In this document: positions 42,193 through 51,751 of the stretch, piece after piece
Numbering within the stretch: position 1 is the stretch's first letter
How the letters are laid out: each line of letters opens with the position of its first letter
Source of the DNA: Tridacna crocea
Lineage: Eukaryota; Mollusca; Bivalvia; Cardiida; Cardiidae
DNA: 64,000 bases
Direction: 5' to 3'
Assembly: GCA_943736015.1 (NCBI GenBank)
Contig: OX031058.1
Span: 16,703,001 to 16,767,000, forward strand
Notes under the pieces: generated by a model
Seen by the model: the letters and a program-made list of their open reading frames with translations, nothing else
Databases searched by the model: none
What the model was told of the DNA's origin: nothing
Program-made: the position numbers and the translations under genes

Positions 42193-42364
42193 CTTTTTAC
42201 CACACAATCCGTATTTTTAACGACCTTGACAACAGAAGCTTTAAAAAACATTATGGAAAAGGAGAAAATGCTGGTAACCAGCGTCTTCACCCTTTTCCAC
42301 TATGTTTTCTAGCTTTTCCAAAACAAATTTCAGTTTCTTACCCATGTCATCCACAGTGAGTTAA
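42189..42364 (-). mobile_element. F1 element, L arm truncated
   Basis: S arm and core are readable (GCTGGTAACCAGCGTCTTCACC). The L arm stops at TTTCTTACCCATGTCATC and joins GTGAGTTAA. Confidence 0.82.
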
Positions 42365-42582
42365 TCCATTACCACACAATCCCTACTTTTGACGCCCCTG
42401 TGAAAGAAGCCTTTAGAAAACATTGTGGGAAAAGGAGAAAATGCAGGAAACCAGCATTTTCTTCTTTTCCCACAATGTTTTCTACTCTTTACTTTTCAAA
42501 TTTTCGGTCACTTTTATTTTGTCCTCTGCAAATGCTTTCGATTTGGACAAGCCTAAAATATTGTTGTTTGGTTATGAGTTAA
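42361..42582 (-). mobile_element. F1 TTAA element
   Basis: Young-subfamily S arm. The core's inner part is altered to GCAGGAAACCAGC. A 40-bp L-end scrap with its own GATAAAGAGTCAA follows at 42579-42620. Confidence 0.9.
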
Positions 42583-42830
42583 GACTTGTCTAAAATTTTG
42601 TCGTTTGATAAAGAGTCAAGTCAGTTGAAAAACCCTACAAGAGCTAAAACAATAACTGTTTTATTTCAACAAAAAATAGAAAGTGAATATCAAAATGAAG
42701 GCTGCTTTTGTCTCTTCTCTCTCAAAATATCTGAAAAATTATATCCAATGTTACACTGTGAGCTTCACAGTCTTATCAAGACCTTCAGTATCCGTGCAAA
42801 TGCAAAGCTTTACCACACCGTTAACTCTTT

Positions 42831-42955
42831 ACCACATGATGAAATTTTAGACTTGTCCAAACTGAAAGCATTTGCAGATGACAAAATAAAGGTGACTGAA
42901 AAAATAAAATTTGGTTTGGGAAGGGTAGAAAACACTGTGGAAAAGGTGCATGAAC
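42831..42955 (+). mobile_element. F1 left half
   Basis: TTAACTCTTTACCACATGAT, full L arm and left core edge (AACACTGTGGAAAAGGTG). The right half is missing. Confidence 0.82.
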
Positions 42956-42979
42956 TAGCAACATAATATTATTTGAGTT

Positions 42980-43192
42980 GTAACTCTTTTACCAAACAAC
43001 AGAATTTTCGACTAATCCAAATCGAAAGCACTTGCAGACGACAAAGGAAATGTGAATCGAAACTAGACTTTGGAAGATTAGAAAAAATTGTGGGAAAAGG
43101 AGAAAATGCTGGTTACCAGCATTTTCTCCTTTTTCCACAGTGTTTTCTTTCTCAGGGTTGTTAAAAGTCGGAATTGTGTGGTAGAGAGATAA
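42980..43192 (+). mobile_element. F1 element
   Basis: L-core-S copy with a good inner core. The S arm lacks AAAGGCTT (TTTTCTTTCTCAGGGTTG). Confidence 0.85.
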
Positions 43193-43417
43193 TCAGACAA
43201 CAAAGTTTCAGACTGGTTCCAATTGATAGCCTTTACAGATGACAGATTTGATATAGATCAAATGAGGATACTTGCTTTCCACAGGGTTGAAAATATTGTT
43301 GGAAAAGAAGAAAATGCTGGTTACTAGCATTTTCTCCTTTTTCACAAAATTTACAAAGGCCCTATCTATCTCTTCTTCAGGGTTATTAAAACTTTGAATT
43401 GTGTGGTAAGGTAAAGT
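43189..43417 (+). mobile_element. F1 element, old, same-strand tandem
   Basis: Begins at ATAATCAGACAACAAAGTTT without CCCTTTACC. Core GCTGGTTACTAGC. The S arm has an extra CTATCTATCTCTTC. Confidence 0.75.
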
Positions 43418-43964
43418 AATTTGAAATGTAAATCCCTGATGTATTTATTGTTACAGAATGATTATCAGACAGACTAGATACGAGATATTAATACTGCACT
43501 GCAAGGGTTGAATCTATTGTTTATAAGCACTTATGAATCAAACTCTCATTTTTATGTACGCCCATCACGAAACAGATCTCCATCATTTCTCGTAATCATG
43601 CCAGTGGTTCATAACTCCATGAAACGGCTGAAGATTTTGTGGGTATAATTAAAGTATGGTTATGCCCTATGCTTTCTTAAATTAGATGCTTTAATTATTT
43701 TCTGCCATTTTGTGCTGAAAGAAAATGTCTTGTATGAATTTCTACATACCAAAATAATTCCTAACATACTTTTTTATTTGTGTCTGTCGTGGTTACACTA
43801 ACAGAATATTTTCTTTTGATATCTTTTATAATGCAGAGTGCAAACTCTGGTGATAATGCAATAGAATGGAAACAGCAAATTAAGGCAGCTTTGCTTTGAT
43901 CAGCAGCACAACTTGGTAGTTTTTTGATGATTTGCAAAGAAAAACATATTAGGTAATTTTAGGT
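43418..43964. other. No gene seen
   Basis: Nothing recognised on either strand. Confidence 0.45.
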
Positions 43965-44198
43965 TTAACCTTTTACCAAACAATCCATGGTTTTCATGAC
44001 CCTGAAGAAGAAGCCTTTTGAAAAAATTGTGGGAAAAAGGAGAAAATGCTGATAACCTGAGCATTTTCTCCTTCCCCCCACAATGTTTTCTACCCTTCAA
44101 GAAAAAAAACTTCAATTTTTGAGTCTCATTAATTTTGTTGTCTGCAAATGCTTTCAATTTGGGCGAGTCTAAAGTTTTGTGGTTTGGTAAAGAGTTAA
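43965..44198 (-). mobile_element. F1 TTAA element, full length
   Basis: S-core-L copy with centre CTGATAACCTGAGC (a small insertion) and right half CTCCTTCCCCCCAC. Confidence 0.9.
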
Positions 44199-44264
44199 AC
44201 AAATTAATTTTACATCAATTGAGAAAATATGTTCTTAAAACCAAAACAAATCTCTCTTTCTTCT

Positions 44265-44430
44265 GTTTCCTGGGAGGTACACCTGTAGTAGAACACCAGT
44301 ACTAGCGCAGCATGTGTGGGCCAATGAATAACCCAGAAGTTGACAACCCCTCCTGGGTATCGAACTTGGGACCTAAATTAGTTATGAGGCTGACACTCTA
44401 GCTAACAACTATGGACTGATGTCCATAGAA
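44265..44430 (-). mobile_element. Possible tRNA-derived SINE remnant
   Basis: On the minus strand a B-box-like GTTCGATACCC follows CCAAGTTC. TGAGGCTGACACTCTAGCTA on the plus strand resembles an anticodon-arm/A-box region. The body is too diverged to assign to SINE-A or SINE-B. Confidence 0.4.
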
Positions 44431-44616
44431 TGCACAGGACAACGAAAGCTGCTTTTGCCCAAGAATACAAAGAGCAACTGAAATTGCTTTGGATTTAGAA
44501 TGCTCTTTCAGAAGCATAATTATCTCATTATCTGTGCCACAGTTATTCAGTTATTTGCTTTTCTGCTACTACTTTCACTTCGGTAGAGTCTTAAATTCCA
44601 TAATCAGTTTACAGTG

Positions 44617-44840
44617 TTAACTTTTTACCACATAATCCTGACTTTAAATGACCTTGAGAAAGAAGCCTTTTGGATATATTGTAGCAAAAGGAGAAAATGC
44701 TGGTAGCATTTTCTCCTTTTCCCACAATGTTTTCTACCCATGCCAAAATAAATTTCAATTTTCGTTCCACATTAATTTTGTTGTCTGCAAATGCTTACTA
44801 TCTGGACAAGTCTAAAATTTTGTCATTGTGGTGGAGTCTA
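44617..44840 (-). mobile_element. F1 element, inner core deleted
   Basis: The centre is shortened to AATGCTGGTAGCATTTTC. A 40-bp direct repeat flanks it: GGTAGAGTCTTAAATTCCAT... (44582) and GGTGGAGTCTACAATTCTGT... (44830). Confidence 0.85.
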
Positions 44841-44871
44841 CAATTCTGTAATCAGTCAGAGTGTTCACTCT

Positions 44872-45091
44872 TTCACCCTTTACCAAACAACAGAATTTTA
44901 GACTGGTCCAAATTGAAAGCACTTGCAGACGACAAAATAAAGATAACTGAAAAATTGAAATACAGAGTAGAAAACTTTGTGGAAAAAGGAGAAAATGCTG
45001 GTTACCAGCATTTTCTCCTTTTTCCACAATGTTTTCAAAAGGGATCTACCTCAGGGTCGTAAAAACTAGGGATTGCTTGGTAAAGGGTTAA
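44872..45091 (+). mobile_element. F1 element with mirrored core change
   Basis: The core reads TGTGGAAAAAGGAG...CTCCTTTTTCCACA: the usual GTGGG/CCCAC is changed identically in both halves. Confidence 0.9.
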
Positions 45092-45281
45092 CCAAACGAC
45101 AAATTTTTAGACTGGACCAAATTGAAAGCATTTACAGACAGCAAGTACAGCTCCAATGGTTGTTTCAATGAGAAGAAATGCTGGTCAGTTACCAGCATTT
45201 TCTCCTTTTTCTTCATTCATTCCAAAAGCTTTTTTTTTTTTCAGGGTTGCTAGAACTCAGGATGATTTGGTAAAATGTTAA
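45088..45281 (+). mobile_element. F1 element, abutting
   Basis: TTAA followed directly by CCAAACGAC, so CCCTTTA is missing. The core is reduced, with an inserted CAGT at the centre (CTGGTCAGTTACCAG). Confidence 0.75.
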
Positions 45282-46148
45282 ATTGCATGGTTTGAGTGAT
45301 GACTGCTATTACGGAAAAACACCTTTATTTTGTCTGCTGCAACGGTTAAAACCTAACGACGAGAAGGCTTTCCATCATGTCAGACTCAAAATTGATGTGA
45401 ATGAATGTAATGACACGTTAATGTGTTACATAAATTAGACCCATATAAGGAAATATCCAATTTTTCAGGTATGCCTTTCGCAAAAAAGTTATGAATGAAT
45501 GAATGACAATTACCTGGCTTCTTCAATCATAACAACCTCATTAATTCTTATCGCTAAACTTTTCCCTTTTTTTCCTTACCCTTTCTGCTGTGTACATGGG
45601 ATTTCTAACTAATTATCTCTGGAAGTAACTCTTCAGCCATTATTTACAAATACAGACAATCAGGGACTAAAAGTTGATGAAATGATGGAAAGCCTTCTCA
45701 TTGTTAAAATTGAAGTCCCCCAAAAGTTGCAGACTACTTTGAACCTAAATTTTTCAACAAAAGATGTCACATCTAAAAACGTTGTTACAAAAGGAGAAAA
45801 CGCATACTGCATATTGCAAAATGAGAAAGCGTTTGTTGCAAACAATTTGCCCATGCCTTTCAAAAAGTGGATACCTGCAGGGCAAAAAAAGTCAAGAGTA
45901 ATATTGCTGCAACCTTGCTACATAAAAACATCTATATGTATTGTAACAGCTATAAAATTACTCAACAAGAGCATTAGCAAGAAAAGTTTGCTCTTGTATG
46001 AAAATACTTGTCCAATGAAATGATATCAGCATCAAATGGGACAAATCTTGTACAGAATTTATTGGGCAACCCAAGTCACATGAGATTGAAGAGGAGTGTA
46101 ACTTTTCAATGATAGTAGGACACAGTCATGCTGAAGACACTGACTTAC
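45282..46148. other. Intron or intergenic sequence beside the exon
   Basis: In the sense of the exon this lies downstream of its donor. A plus-strand frame of 113 codons at 45682-46023 has no motif I recognise and no supporting splice signals. ACAAAAGGAGAAAACGCAT near 45787 is at most an eroded F core. Confidence 0.45.
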
Positions 46149-46777
46149 CTGGCAAAGAAGCTAGCAGCAGGAGAGGCACTAGGTGGAGGTGACAATGATG
46201 ACAATCTGGACAACGAAGGCGAGGATGGTGGAGGTGAAGTTATCCGTGAAATCCTGGGAGGCGGCGACTGAATCCTGATTGGTGAACCAGGTGCTGAGTG
46301 GGAGTGGTGTAGGAGGTGCTGGTGGTGTGGCGAATAATGGTGTTGAGGCTGGTGTTGAGGACTATAATGTTGTTGCTGTTGTTGTTGGTATTGTTGTGGT
46401 TGAAAACTTTGTAGTTGTACAAAACTCTGTTGCTGAACTTGTTGCTGAAACTGCTGTTGCTGCTGCTGCTGCAGTTGTTGTTGATGTTGTTGTTGAAATG
46501 TCTGGTGCTGAGGTTGGAAGTGGTGCTGTTGCATAAACTGTTGAGGATGTTGCTGACTCAGGAGTTGATGCTGATGCTGTATCTGTTGGTGCTGATGATA
46601 AGCTTGCATAGTCATGGGCTGTTGCATATATGGTGTATTGATGAACTGGGTCCCAGACATTGGGTAATGCCCTGGATGTCGTCCAAATTGCCCCATTCCC
46701 TCTGGACCACCCGACTGAAACATATCCACTCCTTTATTGTACATTGGCTTGTCTTGTGGCCCAGGTCTTACAAGCAT
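46149..46777 (-). CDS. Internal coding exon, Gln/His-rich then Ser/Pro-rich protein
   Basis: A 629-bp exon read on the minus strand. The acceptor is a T-rich tract then TATATTTCCAG just above 46777, and the donor is CCAG|GTAAGTCAG with GT at 46148-46147. The open frame enters in phase 0 at an ATG codon (MLVRPGPQDKPMYNKG) and leaves with 2 nt of a codon, about 209 residues. Order: Met/Gly/Pro-rich start (residues 1-50), a His/Gln tract with runs of up to seven Gln (about 55-155), a His-rich step (YSPHHQHLLHHSHS), then Ser/Pro with repeated SPPP and SPSLSRLSSLSPPP. It is low-complexity, as in intrinsically disordered regions of nuclear coactivators and RNA-binding regulators. No domain is visible, so I give no gene name. 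The ATG could in principle be a start codon, but the acceptor argues for an internal exon. Neighbouring exons are not in this window. Confidence 0.8.
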
Positions 46778-46813
46778 CTGGAAATATATCAAAAGAAAAA
46801 ATTATCAAAATTA

Positions 46814-47044
46814 TTTAACTCATTACCAAACGACAATACTTTAGGCTTGTCCAAATCCAAAGCATTTGCAGACAACAAAATAAAAGTGAATGAAAATTTG
46901 AAATTTATTTTGTGAAGGGTAGAAAACATTGTGGGAAAAGGAGAAAATGCTGATAACCAGCATTTTCTCCTTTTCCCTCAATGTTTTCTAAAGGCATCTC
47001 TCTCAGGGCCGTCAAAAGTATAGGATTGTGTGGTAATGGGTTGA
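46814..47044 (+). mobile_element. F1 element 36 bp from the exon's splice acceptor
   Basis: L-core-S copy with centre CTGATAACCAG. In the exon's sense it lies immediately upstream of the polypyrimidine/acceptor region. Confidence 0.93.
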
Positions 47045-47188
47045 TATACTTAACATCTAATCAAACTATGATGGGACTCTTTCTCATGTAGTAGCAAATG
47101 ATTGTGGCAAACACAAAATTGCTTCTCATTACATTTCCTCCATCAGCAACCATAGTATTCATACATACAAGTAGCCATGAATTCCACC

Positions 47189-47365
47189 TTAACTCTTTCC
47201 CAAACAAGCCCTGCTTTTTACGTGTCTGCAGTACAAGTCTTTAGGAAACATTGTGGGAAAAGGAGAAAATGCTTATTACCAGCATTTTCTCCTTTTCCCA
47301 CAATGTTTTCTAAAGGCTTCTTTCTCAGGGTCATCAATAACAGGGATTGTGTAGCAATGGGTTAA
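47189..47365. mobile_element. Chimeric element with two S arms (F3 left, F1 right)
   Basis: The left arm TTTCCCAAACAAGCCCTGCT, TGTCTGCAGTACAAGTCT is the F3 S arm. The core is F1-like. The right arm AAAGGCTTCTTTCTCAGGGT and end AATGGGTTAA is the F1 S arm. No L arm is present, and the total is 177 bp. Confidence 0.92.
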
Positions 47366-47450
47366 CAGCACACTGTCCATTTCTCAAAATGTCTACTAAA
47401 GCTCTAATCTTCAAGGTTAATAAAGTCTGGTTTCTGTGGTAAAGAGTTTA
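47362..47450 (+). mobile_element. F1 S-arm remnant
   Basis: TCTTCAAGGTTAATAAAGTC, then GTGGTAAAGAGTTTA. Little else is left. Confidence 0.5.
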
Positions 47451-47632
47451 GCAGTCAAAATTATACAAACAGTCTTTCTGATGATGCATGTCCTCTATGT
47501 TAAATTTGGTAATATTTATTGCATTTTGTATTCAATAGATTACTGCACTGATATTTTCAAGCAAAGTTTACCATCATTTAGCTATTATAAATGTGTAAGA
47601 GATCCATCTCAATTTTATAGTAGTCCATGTTT

Positions 47633-48187
47633 TTAAACTCCTTACCATATGAATAACTTTTTGACAAGACCAATTTGAAAGTATTTGCATACAGTAAATG
47701 AAATGTAGCTACATTATGATTTATCCCTGGGTAGAAAACACTGTGGGAAAAGGAGAAAATGCAAGTTACCATCTTTTTTTTCAGTTTCCCAAGATGTTTT
47801 TTTCAAAGGACATCATCTACAGGTAACCAGCATTTTCTCTCCCATAAAAAGGGGGCTTTTAGAGAGAAAAGGAGAAAATGCCAGTTACTATCATCATCTC
47901 CCTTTCCCACAATTTTTCAAATGCCATCTTCTACAGGTAACCAGTATTTTGTGTCCCTTAAATGGGCCCTTTTTTTTTTTTAATAAAAACAAGGCAGTAA
48001 AAGGAGAAAATGCTGGTAACTACCGTTTTCTCCATTTCTCAAACTGCTTGTAAAAGCATTCTCCTTTTACCATAATGTTTTCTTCTCTTTCAGACACAAA
48101 TTCCATCATGTGAACCACATTTAATATCATCTGCAAACACTTTCAATTTGGACAAGTTTAAAATTTATCGCTTGCTGAGGGAGTTAC
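47633..48187. mobile_element. Expanded element with two L arms and amplified core
   Basis: The left L arm (CAATTTGAAAGTATTTGCAT) and right L arm (TCATCTGCAAACACTTTCAA) face each other. Between them, a core-derived block of about 125 bp (GGAGAAAATGC..GTTAC..TTTCCCA..CATCTTCTACAGGTAACCAG..ATTTT) is tandemly repeated, starting near 47742, 47866 and 47998. At 555 bp this is the longest F-type element here. Confidence 0.82.
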
Positions 48188-48379
48188 CCAGTAGTGAACC
48201 AATAAAAAAGTTTCCGATAAAGCATTTATCTGCTCCTCTGTAACATGTTCAAAGTCAAATACCATTCCAAATACGGTGAATGCTACAGGACAGTCAAGTG
48301 TCGGACGTCATTTCAATAACCCCCGCCTAATAAAATTCAAAAGAAAAACAGGACCTCTTTATTTAGTCATTGACATTAA

Positions 48380-48635
48380 AAGTTTACGACAGAAAAAATC
48401 ATAGCCTGGTCAACATTGAAAGCATTTGTAGAACTACAAACTGAATGTGGCTAAAGTGATACAATTTGTTTGTGATAGACAACAAAATAAATGAAACTCA
48501 GAAATTGAAATTTGTTCCCAGCAGGGTAGAAAAAATTGTGGGAGAAGGAGAAAATGCTGGTTACCAGCATTTTCCCCTTTTCTCACAATGTTTTCAAAAG
48601 GCTTCTTCATTAAAACTCAGGATTTTAAGGTAAAC
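48380..48635 (+). mobile_element. F1 element with a doubled L-arm segment
   Basis: GAATGTGGCTAAAGTGATAC and then ACAACAAAATAAATGAAACT repeat the same part of the L arm. The core is intact (CCAGCATTTTCCCC) and the S end worn. Confidence 0.75.
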
Positions 48636-48636
48636 A

Positions 48637-49073
48637 ATTTACCACACAGTCCACAGTTTTTACCAGATTCAAATCCTATCATTAAATTTTGTGCCATATA
48701 AGCCCAGCCCTGGTAGCTCAGTCTGTTACAGCAAGCAGGACTTGAGAACAAAGGGTTGTGGGTTCAATCCTTTACTCGGCCAATTTCCTTCCGAGGATTG
48801 ATGATAGTCATTGCTACAGTATCTATTCCTCTCCAATTACTGACCTCTGTCTCCATGATAGTTTAGTGGGAAAGCAGCCGGTGGCTGGGAAAGAAAATTG
48901 AGTTGAGTATTGGTAAAACAGACTCTAGGAAAGCATGGATTGGTACTCTGGCTGCCATGATATAACTGAAACAATGTTGAAAACGCCATTAAATACCACA
49001 CAATCAATCAATCAATCATGCCATATAAATTTTGTCGTCTGCATGTGCACTTTATTATTTTAAAAAGAGTTAA
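48637..49073 (-). mobile_element. F1 element (core deleted) split by SINE-B
   Basis: TTTACCACACAGTCCACAGT and a short L-arm stretch to AAATTTTGTGCCATATAA. After the SINE the arm resumes ATTTTGTCGTCTGCATGTGC and ends AAAGAGTTAA. Confidence 0.85.
48702..49018 (+). mobile_element. SINE-B, full length, 10-bp target duplication
   Basis: TGCCATATAA at 48692-48701 and 49019-49028. A box in TGGTAGCTCAGTCTG, B box in GGGTTCAATCC, body with GGGAAAGCAGCCGGTGGCTG and CTCTAGGAAAGCATGGATTG, 3' end AAACGCCATTAAATACC and a (CAAT)n tail. The best-preserved SINE-B in the window. Confidence 0.93.
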
Positions 49074-49298
49074 GTACTTACCACACTATCCCGAGTTTTA
49101 ACGACCCTTAGAAAGAAGCCTTTTGAAAACATTGTGGAAAAAGGATAAAATGCTGGTAACCAGCATTTTCTCCTTTTCCCGCAATGTTTTCTACCTTTCA
49201 AACACCAAATTTCAATTTTCCTGTCACATTTATTTTGTCATCTGCAAATGCTTTCAATTTGGCCTGGTCTAAAATTTTCTCGTGTGGTAATGAGTTAC
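49070..49298 (-). mobile_element. F1 TTAA element, full length
   Basis: S-core-L copy abutting the previous element at TTAA. End TCGTGTGGTAATGAGTTAC. Confidence 0.93.
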
Positions 49299-49387
49299 AG
49301 AGGTAAACCTTGATCATGATTATCTAACAGGAGTATTAATGTGGGGTAAGTTGATGGTTGCAAAACTAGATTTAGGAGACAGAGGGT

Positions 49388-49662
49388 TTAACTCTTTACC
49401 AAACAACAAAATCTTAGACTGGTCCAAATTGAAAGCACATGCAGATATCAAAATAAATGTAACAAAAAAATTGAAATGTGTTTTATAGCAGTATAGAAAA
49501 CATTGTGGGGACAGGAGAAAATACATGTAACAATCATACCTCCTTTTCCCTCATTGTCCTTTTATCCTTGCAAAGACAAGCTATCAATTACGTAATACTG
49601 AATTTGTCATCTTCAAACACTATAAGCCAAGTCCATACTTTTATTGTTTGGTAAAAAGTCAA
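49388..49662. mobile_element. F1 element with two L arms
   Basis: Left L arm TTAGACTGGTCCAAATTGAA; damaged core (CATTGTGGGGACAGGAGAAA, CCTCCTTTTCCCTCATTG); then a second L arm in inverse (GAATTTGTCATCTTCAAACA, TTTATTGTTTGGTAAAAAGT). No S arm is present. Confidence 0.82.
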
Positions 49663-49784
49663 CACTCCCAAACCACACTTTCAGACGTTTCCAAAGAGAA
49701 ACCAATTGCAGACAAGAAATAAACACACAATTCTCATACAATCATGGTAATACTGTCTTTGAAATGGTAAAATTAACTATACTC

Positions 49785-50238
49785 TTAACTCTTTACCACA
49801 CAATCCCTACTTTTAACACACCTGTTATAGAAGCCTTTTGTAAACATTGTGGGAAAAGAAGAAAATGCTGGTAAACAGCATTTTCTCCTTTTCCCACAAT
49901 GTTTCCCTAACTTCTTAACCCATTACCAAATGATAATATTTTAGACTGGTCCAAATTGAAAGCATTTGCAGATGACAAAATAAAAGTGACTGAAAATTTG
50001 AAATTTGTTTTGTGAAGGGTAGAAAACATTGTGGGAAAAGGAGAAAATGCTGGTTACCAGTATTTTCTCCTTTTCCCACAATGTTTTCTAAAGGCTTCTT
50101 TCTCAGGGGCGTCAAAAGTAGGGATTGTTTGGTAATGGGTTTAAACAAATTTTAATTCTTTGGTCACATTCATTTTGTCCTCTGCAAATGCCTTTAATTT
50201 GGACCAGCCTAAAATTTTATTGTTTGGTAATGAGTTAA
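49785..50238 (-). mobile_element. F1 outer copy, interrupted at TTAA
   Basis: S arm and core reach TTTCCCTAACTTC, then TTAA and a complete inner copy. After the inner TTAA the L arm continues ACAAATTTTAATTCTTTGGT to GGTAATGAGTTAA. Confidence 0.92.
49915..50144 (+). mobile_element. F1 inner copy nested in another F1
   Basis: Young-subfamily L-first copy, about 230 bp, nearly perfect core. Opposite orientation to its host. Confidence 0.95.
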
Positions 50239-50340
50239 TTTAAACATGGATACAATGCTGGTAACCAGCATTTTCTCCTTTTTCCACATTTTTTTCAAAA
50301 GCCTTTTTGCTAAGGAGGCATTACAACATGGAACTGTTTT
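50235..50340 (+). mobile_element. F1 right part
   Basis: ATACAATGCTGGTAACCAGC, right core half and a worn S arm (AAAAGCCTTTTTGCTAAGGA). No L arm. Confidence 0.65.
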
Positions 50341-50636
50341 TGTAGTCTGGCATGCAATATAACAACCTGCTTTTTATTATGACGCCAATCTCAGAAAAGG
50401 TGGAGTTTTTCACATTACAATGTCTTTATAGTTTCCGTATAGCAATATTTCTGGACATAAAAGTGAAATACAAATACCATTTCACATGAAATACAAACAA
50501 GTTTTTACTGTGGGAATTTTCGCTCATACGTCACAATGGGACAAATCATACGTTTTTATTTACACATTTTAATCCTTTGGCAAATGCATCAAAGAATACT
50601 TAGGAAAACAGCATTTTTCCGCAAAGAGCCATATCC

Positions 50637-50873
50637 TTTAAAACCCTTTATCAAACAATCCCCAGTTTTTACGAGCCTGAGATAGAAACCTTTGGAAAAC
50701 ATTGTAGGAAAAGGAGGAAATGCTGGGGACCAGTATTTTCCTCCTTTTCCCAAAATATTTTTTTCTACCCTGCTGGAAACATATTTCAATTTTTGAAAAT
50801 ATGTTTATTTTGTTGTCTGCAAGTGCTTTCAATTTGGACAAGTATTAAATTTTGTCATTTGGTGAAGAGCTAA
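50637..50873 (-). mobile_element. F1 element with mirrored G/C change
   Basis: The core has AGGAGGAAATGCTGGGGACC on the left and ATTTTCCTCCTTTTCCC on the right; GGAGG/CCTCC is matched. A further L-arm scrap (AATTTTGTCATCTACCAATG) follows to about 50945. Confidence 0.85.
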
Positions 50874-51039
50874 TTTTTCATTCATAAAATTTTGTCATCT
50901 ACCAATGCTTTCAACAATAGTTAAGTTTACAATTTTGTGGCCTTGTAATTGGAGTCTAAACCAAGAGCCTAAGAATTTCCATGCACAGAATTGAATTTGC
51001 AAGCTTTGTCCTTCATCAGATTTGGGCTTTTTCTAATTA

Positions 51040-51526
51040 AAAGCATATATTAAATGTACTTGAAGCATCTTACCCTGTATTTGAAATATACAAAATATTG
51101 TGGTACTAGGAGAAAATGCTAGTAACCAGGATTTTCTACTTCATCTAGTCATGTTTTCAAAAGCTATATTTTTCAGGGTCTTGATTGATTATTGATTGAC
51201 AATATGGTGTTTAACGCCATTTGCAACATTATTTCAGTTATATTGCGGTGGCCAGTGCACCTATTGATGCTTTCCTGGAATTTCTGTTACGGCTACTCTG
51301 CACATTATTCTTTCCAAGCCACTGGCTGCTTTCTCACATAACCATCATCAAAGCAATGATCAGCAGTGAGAGAGGAATGAATCCTGTCTCAATGACTAAC
51401 ATCAATCCTCAGAAAGAAATTGGCAAAGCCAGGGATCAAACTCATGACCCCCTTGTTCTCAAGTCCTGTAAGCTACCGACTGAGCTACCGGGGCTCGGCT
51501 TAAGGGTCTTGAACACACATGGTTAA
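51040..51526 (+). mobile_element. F1 element split by SINE-B
   Basis: Worn L arm; core AAAATATTGTGGTACTAGGA; S arm to TTTTTCAGGGTCTTGA, SINE, then AGGGTCTTGAACACACATGG and TTAA. Confidence 0.78.
51185..51502 (-). mobile_element. SINE-B, full length, 10-bp target duplication
   Basis: AGGGTCTTGA at 51175-51184 and 51503-51512. The 3' tail TTGATTGATTATTGATTGAC is at the left and the tRNA-like head (CCGAGCCCCGGTAGCTCAGT on the minus strand) at the right. Confidence 0.92.
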
Positions 51527-51751
51527 CCTTCTACTCCATACATACTCATTTCTATGCATTGCTTGTGGGAGCCTTTGGAAAACATTGTGGCAAAAGGTGA
51601 AATTGCTCATGACAAGGAATTTCACCTTTTGTCACTATGTTTTCTATGCTATCGAAAGGTGTCATATACACATAAGAAACAGCTTCATCCTCGCTGTTAT
51701 TTAGTGTCAATCAGAGATACCATAGAAATGCCTTATGGGATAAAGGGTTAA
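51523..51751 (+). mobile_element. F2 TTAA element, full length
   Basis: 229 bp, starting at the TTAA shared with the split F1. Its core has drifted in both halves (GCTCATGACAAGGAATTTC, TTTTGTCACTATG). Confidence 0.94.

Noticed and set aside
45682..46023. 113-codon plus-strand gene
   Set aside because: No motif, no splice context, partly covers a likely eroded hairpin element; it is in the intron or flank of the minus-strand exon.
46279..46915. Plus-strand frames rich in Val/Ala or Leu opposite the exon
   Set aside because: They are antisense readings of the Gln/His codon repeats; the minus-strand frame has matching splice sites at both ends.
48706..48780. Genuine tRNA gene
   Set aside because: Same reason: it is the head of SINE-B, repeated at several loci with tails and target duplications.
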